From: Nemophila menziesii
Taxonomy: Eukaryota > Streptophyta > Magnoliopsida > Boraginales > Hydrophyllaceae
Direction: 5' to 3'
DNA: 64,000 bases
NCBI GenBank assembly: GCA_029959085.1
Contig: JARWIR010000001.1
Location: 66,154,899 to 66,218,898 of the forward strand
How positions within the stretch are numbered: the stretch's first letter is position 1; every line of letters starts with the position of its first letter. The translations under genes were made by a program, and so were the position numbers. The notes under the pieces were generated by a model that worked only from the letters and a program-made list of their open reading frames with translations, did not search any database and was not told where the DNA came from. This document shows, one piece after another, positions 56,160 through 64,000 of this stretch.

Positions 56160-58980
56160 ATCAAGATTTGCGAATATAGGCTCCCCAGCAACGAGCAAGG
56201 CTATGAACGTCAACTAATCTCCTCTTAATTCCCTTCTTGGGCCTGATCTCTATCACCTTAGCTGAAACAACTTTAGTGACTATAAATGGTCCCATACACG
56301 AGTCTTGGTAACCTCATGGCCTATTCTCTGATTTGTGGGCTTTCCATAGAACTTTATGGCCGACCCCAAACTCAATCTTTGGCTCAATATCCATAGGTTT
56401 TTCATGGATCTTCTCTTTAGGGACTTGGTGATGTGAAAGGCTGTGGATGATAGGAACGACAGGATCTGACTTCCTTGGTTTCTTACCCCATACATAGAAT
56501 GTCTAGGATACGTTTTTAGCATGAAGGGTAATGGCCCCTTCTTGGAAGTTGATGATGCTCTGACTTGTGGCCATGAAAGGCCTTCCAAGTATGATTGGAA
56601 CCTTCTTATCTACATCGAAATCAAGTATAACAAAGTCAGTAGGGATGGTGATATTACCTGATCGGACATGAACGTCCTCCACTGTTCCCCATGTCTTGGT
56701 AACTGAGTTGTCAGCAAACTGCAACTTCACTGGAGCTTTCTCTTATTTCTGAAGTCCAGGTCTCTCGAACACGGACTTTGTCATAAGATTCACACATGAA
56801 CCCACATCACACATAGCTTTCACCTTAAGCGTACCATTTAGTTGTATAGGAAGATTAAACCTTCCAGGATCTTTGAGCTTCAATGGTAACTCTTTCTCAA
56901 TTCTTTGCGAGACTCTCACAGTCTCTTTCTTGTCTTCTACACTCGCTTCATTCTTAGGAATAACTTGCGTACAAACTTGTTGCGGTGTAAGCCCTTTCTT
57001 CGCAATCTCAAGCATTTGGGCGTTGATATTCTCAGGAGTATATACCTCTGCAAATGTCTTGAGTTCAATGTCACCCTTCGGATTTGTATCAGGAATAATT
57101 TGTGACACTGGTTGAACAACTGGAGGCGATTCCACCTTCTCTTCTTCTTTCTTTTCTTGCACAACAGGTGCAACTTCTACTTTCTCTTTTGAGGCTTCTT
57201 CCTCTTTTTCTTTAGCTCTCTCAGCTTGTAACTCCATAACCGATCTAATCTCATCTTGCATATCTCTCAGAAGCTGTATAAATTTGGATTTTTCTGAATC
57301 CTTATCCTCATCTTCAGAACAGTTAGAGTCCACGAGGCTAGACTTGGTTGGTTCTTCTTTGGTACTAGGAACTTCCGCGGCAAATTCTGTAGCATGCGGT
57401 ACTTCCTTATTTTCTTCAATCTCAAGGCAAATAGCCTTACAAGCTTCGAACCCAACATTGGCATCACCTCCTTCGATAGCCTTCAATTCTTTTGCTTCCA
57501 TAATATTAGTAAGAACTTTATTAATTTGTTCTACTTGCGTACCTAAAATATGAATTGAAGCTTCTTGTTCTCTTAACTTCTCGTTCTACGAATGCATATT
57601 AGTGGTCATAAGATCCATAAAATTCTTCAATTTTCGATCACCCACGGCTCCTTCTTGAGGATACTGTGTTAGAGCCTTCTGAGCTAAAGCATCGGTATAT
57701 GCGTCATTAACAGGTTGTTGTGGAGGAGCAGGTCGATTATAATTATGATTTCCTTAATATGGAACTTGACCTCTTGGTTGGAAAGAGTTATTCTGGGGAC
57801 GAGGTGGATAATGACCTGGATTAGTGGCCCCATGTGGATTTTAATACTGCATACCCGGATTATTCCTGTTACCAAATTGATAATTTCCTCGATTGGATAT
57901 GAAATAAACAGATGCTGGATTTCCTTCGCACTCTTCCCATGTATGATTTGTGACCCCACACTGTTGACAACCTTGTGCTTCTTGCACTACATTCGTTGCG
58001 GCTAAATTCCTCTGCATCTCAAGCTTAATTTCTTTGATTTGATTTTTCAATGCGGTCAACTGAGTTGAGTTTGCAGGTTTTGCATCTAATCGAAGCATAC
58101 CTTTGGCATTTGTAATAGGAGCTCGCGAAAGTGGCCAACTCCTTTCTGTTTCTATTATGTTTTCCATACCTTCGGCTGCTTCTGTAGGATTCATGGACAC
58201 AAAATTTCCTTTTCCAAGATTATCTACCCTCAATTTACTTTCTCTATTGATTCCTTGATAAAATATAGCTAATCGTAAAGACGCGGTGTAACCGTGGAGT
58301 GGACATCTAGCTAACTTCTGTGGAAACCTTGTCCATGCGTCTCCTACTTCTTCTCCATTTTCTTGACAAAACTTTGCAAGCTCGCTTTGGTATTTGAGTC
58401 TCATACTCTTCGGATAAAAACGGTTAAAGAATGCGGCTTGAAGTTCTGCCCATGTATTAATAGTACCTGGTGGTTGCCTATCTAGCCACTCACCAGCTTT
58501 ACCAGTCAAGAAGAACGAAAACATGTGACAATACAGTTGCTTGCGTGTAATGCCTGGAGTAACATAGGCATCACAAATCGACATGAACTTCTGAATCGTT
58601 CATACCGGATCTTGAACTGCTGCACCACTATAGAGTCCAAAATTCTGAAATTGACTGAGCATGCCCGGATCTGGCTTGAATTTGATATTCTGGATCTCTG
58701 GAGGACGATAACCTAATGGTTGAACATGAAACGGTGCTCCCAAGCCTGGGAGGTCTTGTTCAACTCTGTTCTGATTATTGTTATTTCTGTTATCTCCTGG
58801 TGGTAGTTGTTGTTGGCCTACAGCTCCAAGTGGTGGAACTATAGGAATAATTGGTGGATCTACGTCTAGCTGTTGAAATTCTGCCATAGCTCTTCTTTGG
58901 ATTCTTTCTTCTTGGATACGTCTGTTATAAATAGTGAAGCTCCTTTCGGGCTCCAGGAGAGGAGGCCAAAGATTCACTGT
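56160..58980 (-). pseudogene. Gag-protease of element C fused to an integrase tail (pol core deleted)
   Basis: Gag fragments include FYPKSMRLKYQSELAKFCQE and WTRFPQKLARCPLHGYTASLR, and a CCHC-like knuckle CQQCGVTNHTWEEC. A TGA (from CGA) breaks gag near 58597, and further stops occur near 57842 and 57755. The protease part reads CDVGSCVNLM and ILGRPFMATS. Soon after, the sequence jumps to an integrase C-terminal end (HKVLWKAHKSEN, GPFIVTKVVSAKVIEI, around 56350-56200). RT, RNase H and the integrase catalytic core are missing. Confidence 0.85.
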
Positions 58981-59111
58981 TAAAACCTGAAAAAGACTAG
59001 AGCAAACCAACAAGCGTAAATCTGGAAAAACTAAAAATATAAACTGCAAATTAAAAATTAACTAAAAACTACTACTCGAAATAGATAAGCTACACGCTAC
59101 CGAGACACAAG

Positions 59112-59129
59112 TCCCCGGCAGCGGCGCCA
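59112..59129 (-). promoter_or_regulatory. Primer binding site of element C (tRNA-Asp type)
   Basis: Minus-strand TGGCGCCGCTGCCGGGGA, six bases inside the 5' LTR end. Confidence 0.9.
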
Positions 59130-59135
59130 AAAACT

Positions 59136-60684
59136 TGGTGTCGCCTAGTGTGTGCTAAAAATAAGATAAAATAAGCCAGAAAGCAATGCACTAATCACCC
59201 TAGATAGGCACGGTACTGCAAGTATTACATGACGTATACAAGTTTTAATGATAAGAAGAATTCGTTCTCAGGGACTTAGTGTGTTCTACGAATGAGCAAA
59301 TAATTAGAGTACCAATAATTAATTAAAATGAATAGAAAATAAAGATGATTGATTGAGAGATTAATAATTAAACTAAGTAAAAGTAAAGACAATAAAATAA
59401 ATAGGAGAGAATATGAGATGAGAGAGTATAGCTTAGGTTTTGCTAGTATGCACTAATCCTTCTAATTCTTTCTATCAATTTCAGTTAATAAGGGAGATAA
59501 TAGCTCTTAGATACTTAGTCAGGATTCTAAATTCCTACATATACCCGGAGAGCGTATAGGTAGGCTACGACACAACCACGAGGCAGTTTAAAATAGCGAT
59601 ATCCTACGCTACTAGGTTCCTAAGCAAACAATTCTGTCAATCGGTGATATGGTGATTAAAACAAACCCTAATGACTATCTAGTTAGGCTGGTGTTGTCAG
59701 GAGCAATTCCTTATTCTAGACGCTTATGTGGTGTTTCAATAATCAGACACCCCTTCCGTTGCGACCATCTAACTACTATTAGCACAACCCTAAATTGATC
59801 AGGTTTAAGACAGACAAAAATATAAACACATAAACAAATATATGGTTAAGTAGCTAGAATCAGATTAAAACATATACTTTCTTAAAAAACTTAGATAGAA
59901 AGAAAATAGAATTCATAGATTATACATGATGCGAAACCCAAGCTATGGGAAAATTAGTTCATACCTGAAGTAAATAAACTAAAAGATTGAATAAAAGACT
60001 TCATCCTGCTCTCTACAATAACTCTAATGATATAAACCTTAAGGACTAATTTATGTGAGGCAATGATTACTTTACAAATGTTTAAGGGTGTATTTATAGG
60101 TGTTTAGAAGACCTAATTCGTTTTCTTGAAGTGGAAGACAAGTAACTTGGACTCTAAGCCCAACTCAAATTCGTAACCCTAAAATATAGAAAAGGTAATA
60201 ATCTGCCGCTGTTTTGTTTTGGCCGTAATTCCTTCAATACTTATCCGTTTGACGCGTTCCAATTGTCGAAACCGATCGTCTCGGAAAGCTCTTTAAAGTT
60301 GCTTCAGACCATTCTTCCAAATTTCTAACCAATCTTGAGTTATGATCACTTATATGGTCGTAGGTGTTGGAATTCAGATTTATTTAGCAACTTTATCTTT
60401 CCATGTCTTATCTTTTCTTTCCTTATCTCCAATTTCCATGCATATCTTCTTTCTTTTATCTCTTAGAATTGATTTGGCATCTAATTAATCACCTTATATA
60501 TCTTTAAAGCTTTACAATTCACAAACAATTAAACCAAATATGCTCTAAATATAATAAATCATTAAATCAAGACAAGAAATAAGAAAGTGCACTATATCAT
60601 GGGAAAATCGAGCATTTAGACTTCTAAAACACTAAAAATGATATCTACAACTAATATTAAATCATCACAAATGTGGAGACATCA
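59136..60684 (-). repeat. 5' LTR of element C (1549 bp)
   Basis: Pairs with 32289-33890, with scattered substitutions and small indels. Confidence 0.9.
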
Positions 60685-60689
60685 GCGTT
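60685..60689. repeat. Target-site duplication of element C, right copy (GCGTT)
   Basis: Identical to 32284-32288. Confidence 0.88.
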
Positions 60690-61160
60690 GAACTTAAGGA
60701 GAAGGATAGAGGCGATATTTCATGTTAAGTAAAATATGAAAATATAGTGAACAACACCCAAGACCAAAGGAGACAATTAAACTAATTGAGACAACACAAA
60801 CCAAGCAAAGATGTATCGGAAAGTCACATAATCACTTGACGAACAAAAGCTGGACTAAACACACATACGAGGGCATAAAGAATATGGAGGAATAAATCAC
60901 AGTAGGAACAAGAATGAATGAAGGAAAGCATAAGGAGATCTCAAACGGAGCAAATATGGACTGCGCGAACAAATTTTTTTTGGAAAAACCGAGACAGTGG
61001 AGTTAAATAACAATTTAATTGGCGGATCGCAATTCTTAAGGAAGAAGAAGATCAAAGCGTTACGGTCCAGGTATGAACTTATGATATCTACATTTTTTGT
61101 TAAGTGCAAGACTAATTCTAAAAGGGATATCCAGACTGTCCCCAAGACGTCCGACGACAT
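60690..61160 (+). pseudogene. Probable LINE ORF1 region, second part
   Basis: Continues from 32288 once the nest is removed. It is heavily broken by stops and has no recognisable domain. It is placed by position upstream of the endonuclease. Confidence 0.35.
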
Positions 61161-62390
61161 ATCTCAATGAGTACACTTTTTTGGAACTGTTAAGGGATAC
61201 AGGCTCCTTTGACAGAGGCACAAATTAAATCACTTTTGAATCGTTTTAAACGCGGAGTAGTTTTTTTTGTGAAACAATGCTTAGACAAGTTGATGCTATG
61301 GATACGTTACGTAAGTTTGGTTTTGAAAACTTCCTTATTTTTTACCCCACTGGGAGGACCTATCACTCAGAGGTTTTTTTTTATCATGTGGCACGCTAGT
61401 ATGCATCTAGATATTATCTTTTGTAATAGGCACTATGTTATTATGCTTATTAATGAACCTATTTTCTCATATTATATTATTCGTATTCATGCCCCTAACA
61501 ACTATGAAGAAAGAATGGACATTTGAGAATAAATTACAAAATGGAATGATACGAACAACAAACCGTGGCTATTGATGGGAGATTTTAACAACATCTTAAA
61601 TATGGATGAAAAGTGCAACATCACTCCACCTAACACACAACATATTATTGATTTCAAGAACTTTATCAGTAATAATGGACTTGCTGAAATTAACTCACAT
61701 GGATGCAACTTCACATGGACAAATAGACAAAAGGGGGAAAGAGTTGTCAAGAGTAAGATTGATCGAGTTCTAAGGTCATTCGAATAGATCATCAAACACC
61801 CAAGGGCTCAAGTGTTTATCCCTCCGGCCATCGAGTCAGATCACTCACCACTAATTTTTCAACACGATACGAACACACCCATCGGGGTAAAATACTTCAA
61901 ATTCTAATCCCACTGGCTCGACAATATGGAATGTAGAGAAATGGTACAACAAAGTTGGGAAGAAATAGGCAACAACCTTTAGCAAATTATATCGAGAAAA
62001 AAGAGAACACAACGCAAAGTTCGACAAGGTGGAGTAAACTCACCTTCAAAAATCACCAAGAACAAAACAAAATAATACAAAAACGATTGACTGAAATAAC
62101 AAATAAGGAACCAACACAAGAAAACCAACAAGAATAAGAATATCTAAGGCATGAACTACTTTTCGAATACGCATGCAAGAAAAAGTATTGGACAGATAGA
62201 GGTAGACAACAATGGCTTATTTACGAGGACAAAAATACAAAATTCTTTCACATGACCACAATGCAAAAAAGATATTTTAACAAAATTAAAAAAATAAAAA
62301 AACCAATAAGAAAAATAACTGAAAAAAGCCACAGAAGTAAAATCGAATTTCCAAAATTTCTATAACCAACTATTTGCATTGAACTGTTTT
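61161..62390 (+). pseudogene. LINE endonuclease (EEP) and linker to RT
   Basis: The start resembles the LINE endonuclease N-terminus (STLFWNC, stop, GIQAPLTEAQIKSLL). After frameshifts, an open piece (61572-61787) holds GDFNNIL, GCNFTWTNRQKG and KIDRVL, and SDHSPL follows near 61840; these are the conserved Asp/Asn/His blocks of AP-endonuclease-like LINE nucleases. Further on, TDRGRQQWLIYEDKNTKFFH and NFYNQLF-like sequence (62190-62375) match the linker just before reverse transcriptase. RT itself is not found on this strand; it is on the minus strand at 29285-31060. Confidence 0.8.
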
Positions 62391-62899
62391 ATAAACACTT
62401 TTATCATATTCTATATTACTTTTAAACAAAACTTATGTAACAGATTCAAAAAAACTTATATTAGAACTCTAAGTTTTAAGATGTTTACTTATTTTTCACG
62501 AGCAAATGATAATAAATAAATAAATAAAAGGAAAAGGATGCTGTTTCTCTTCTTTTGGTTGGGAAAAAAAATTCTCAACTACCATATCTACCTATGTCCA
62601 AAAAAAGAAAAATACCATATCTTTCTTCTCACGCGTGGGTCCCATTCCATCTCCTTTTGTACTTTTGTCCACGTGACATTCAACTAGATTGAAGGTTACT
62701 TTCTTTATATAAACGATCATGTGGGTCCCAATTATTTTTCCTTTACTTTTTTTGTTTAAGAATTGAATAAATTCGCTTACTTTAAATCCCAAACTTTCTT
62801 TATGAGTTTTTAAATTTACCAAATAATCCCTCCCTAAATCTAAAGTTAAAAGATCGATAAGTAAAAATATTTACTAAAACCCCTTATAAAGGTGCTTAA
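62391..62899. other. AT-rich spacer, no gene seen
   Basis: No supported coding frame. It ends in the TAA target duplication of the MITE (62897-62899). Confidence 0.5.
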
Positions 62900-63131
62900 G
62901 TGCCTGTTTGGAAGTGTTTTTTTTGAGAAGCACTTAAAAGTGCTTTTAGCATTTTAAAAGTTTTTTTTACCTTGAAAAGCACTTTTTTGAGAAGCACCAA
63001 ATACGTGCTTCTTGAAAAAAGCACTTTCAATAATTTTAGATTTCAAAATTATTTTAAATAATTTTTTAAAATTTTGAATTTTATTCCAAAAGCGCTTTTT
63101 TACTCTAAAATAAGCACTTCCAAACGGGCCC
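62900..63131. mobile_element. Tourist/PIF-Harbinger-like MITE (232 bp)
   Basis: Terminal inverted repeats GTGCCTGTTTGGAAGTG and (reverse complement of right end) GGGCCCGTTTGGAAGTG are flanked by TAA on both sides. A TWA duplication and GGSCNTGTTTGG-type ends are typical of Tourist elements. The interior repeats GAAGCACTT/AAGTGCTT arms and is non-coding. Confidence 0.8.
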
Positions 63132-63134
63132 TAA

Positions 63135-63566
63135 ACTAGTTATAGATTTTGGCCATTCATTCATATCTTACAAGCTGTTTCGTAAACATGTGCGAGTCAG
63201 TTTTAAAATTTTTTATTTTTTTTTAAACTAAAAATTCTTTTGGAAAAATGACCCAAAAAATCAAAATAATATTATTTTCTGCCCAATAACCTCAATGATA
63301 AAATTTCTGTCCAATAAAATCATCAATTGGATTATTTTATACATTATTTGACTAAACTATCCCTACTTATAATCTATATTACAAACTATTTAATATATAT
63401 ACCAATTTCTTTTCTTTTTCTCGTTCAAATCCCTAAATCATCAATCCCATCAAAACTCCATTCTTCTCCTCAACGTGTTTAATCTTATAGAGCTGTTGTT
63501 GATGATTTTATAGTGGTGTTGGCCGTGACGGTTGTGGTGGTGGTATAGTAGTGCTTTGAGGCTGTG
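63135..63566. other. Upstream region of the right-edge gene
   Basis: AT-rich, then a mixed leader. Nothing specific recognised. Confidence 0.45.
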
Positions 63567-64000
63567 ATGATTACCCAGCCGCTCTCCTGCAAATTGGCCA
63601 TCGCCCTCAAATCCTCTTCCTATTTCTCCGGTACCACTACAGATTTCATTTATTTACTTATTACCTTAATTATGTTATCTAATTAATTATTATTATTTGC
63701 TAATTTTCTAGAAGCGGATATTGATATAGAAGATTATGATGAATACGATGAATATGATGAACAAGAAGAAAAATCAATTAATGCTTCTCCACAATTTTAT
63801 AGCAGTAACTGCTTAAGCTCCTCTACACATCAATTCGCAGATGATCCTCTGTATCCTTCTTTTAGTGTATCATAGCAGTAACTGATTTGAATGTGGAATT
63901 ATTTGTATGACTTAACATTCTTACAGATTAGATGATTCTTTAAGCTTCAAAAATCTCGGACTCTCTGATCTATATATATATAAATTTGCTTGATCAATTC
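63567..64000 (+). CDS. Partial spliced host gene, 5' end (three exons visible)
   Basis: ATG at 63567 (MITQPLSCKLAIALKSSS). Exon 1 is 63567-63630, intron 63631-63711 (81 bases), exon 2 63712-63850, intron 63851-63926, and exon 3 starts at 63927 and runs off the window or splices near 63970. All junctions are GT/AG and the three exons stay in frame. Exon 2 encodes an acidic run (DIEDYDEYDEYDEQEE), then Ser-rich sequence; exon 3 begins LDDSLSFKNLGLSDL. The F-x-x-L-G-L pattern vaguely recalls the start of a DEAD-box helicase Q-motif region, but this is too little to name it. It is not part of a recognised transposon. Confidence 0.5.

Larger units (their letters stand above)
32289..60684 (-). mobile_element. 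Athila-type element C (outermost of the nest)
   Basis: This minus-strand LTR retrotransposon spans its own sequence in two pieces: 32289-34783 and 53367-60684. LTRs at 32289-33890 and 59136-60684 share TGATGTCTCC...GGCGACACCA termini (minus-strand sense). The GCGTT duplication is perfect. Internal order from the 5' side is PBS, gag-protease, a short integrase tail, GC-rich repeat, ORF2 and 3' untranslated region. RT, RNase H and the integrase core are missing, so the element could only have moved with proteins supplied in trans, unless the deletion came after insertion. Element B interrupts its 3' untranslated region. Confidence 0.9.
29285..62390 (-). mobile_element. L1-like LINE, split and inverted, interrupted by nested LTR elements
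   Basis: A minus-strand reverse transcriptase fragment (29285-31060) lies next to plus-strand ORF1-region and endonuclease sequence (31260-32288, continuing 60685-62390). The interruption is the Athila element C with its 5-bp duplication. The endonuclease side ends just before where the reverse transcriptase fragment begins in a normal LINE. The two parts are therefore complementary pieces of one element in opposite orientation, as produced by 5' inversion (twin priming). No poly(A) end is visible at the left because the repeat at 28740-29285 abuts the coding remnant. Confidence 0.6.

Noticed and set aside
62592..62822. Minus-strand 76-codon frame near the MITE
   Set aside because: Low-complexity AT-rich DNA; no start context or homology signal.

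Overview
The window is nuclear DNA of a flowering plant, almost certainly a eudicot with a large, transposon-rich genome. It is AT-rich and dominated by Athila-type Ty3/gypsy LTR retrotransposons with tRNA-Asp-type primer binding sites. It also holds pieces of an L1-like LINE, a giant Mutator-like DNA transposon (MULE) carrying several genes, and a small Tourist-like MITE. Only the right edge (from about 63.57 kb) looks like the start of an ordinary spliced host gene. I cannot name the species.

Region 1 (1-7386): the 3' part of a plus-strand Athila-like element, here called D. It has a fused protease/RNase H-integrase pseudogene with the reverse transcriptase deleted, a GC-rich tandem repeat, a tandemly duplicated and truncated second ORF, a polypurine-like tract and a 1754-bp 3' LTR. 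Region 2 (7387-10691): non-coding, with a degenerate repeat that recurs inverted at 28.74-29.28 kb and a minus-strand retrosequence interrupted by a GCCTAGGCG-rich block.

Region 3 (10702-28088): a 17.4-kb MULE bounded by a perfect 10-bp target duplication (GAGGATAACC) and 39-bp terminal inverted repeats (34/39 identical). From left to right it carries a FAR1-like transposase (734 aa, open, but the first catalytic Asp appears to be Tyr), an 18-copy 99-bp tandem array, an F-box pseudogene with one in-frame stop, two similarly built two-exon genes for small coiled-coil proteins, a GRF zinc-finger/membrane-anchor gene, a third small coiled-coil gene, and a roughly 11-exon ULP1-type (C48) protease gene on the minus strand. 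ULP1-like genes are known passengers of Kaonashi-type plant MULEs. The rest of this cargo is unusual and is my main candidate for something not yet described.

Region 4 (29.28-62.39 kb): an L1-like LINE whose 5' part (ORF1 region and endonuclease) is on the plus strand and whose reverse transcriptase is on the minus strand, as expected from a 5' inversion. Three Athila-type elements are nested inside it: C (32289-60684, minus, TSD GCGTT) in the LINE; B (34784-53366, plus) in C; and A (35662-48402, minus, TSD AGAAT) in the 5' LTR of B. A is the youngest: its two 1562-bp LTRs look almost identical. It is the only element here that keeps a reverse transcriptase. C lacks RT, RNase H and the integrase core, B lacks gag-pol entirely, and D lacks RT. 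All of them, where complete enough to tell, share a layout of pol, a GAGTTTGGGGT motif, a GC-rich tandem repeat, ORF2, further GAGTTTGGGGT copies, the last one at the polypurine position, and LTR.

Region 5 (62.39-64.0 kb): AT-rich spacer, a 232-bp MITE with TAA target duplication, and the first three exons of an unrecognised host gene that runs off the window.
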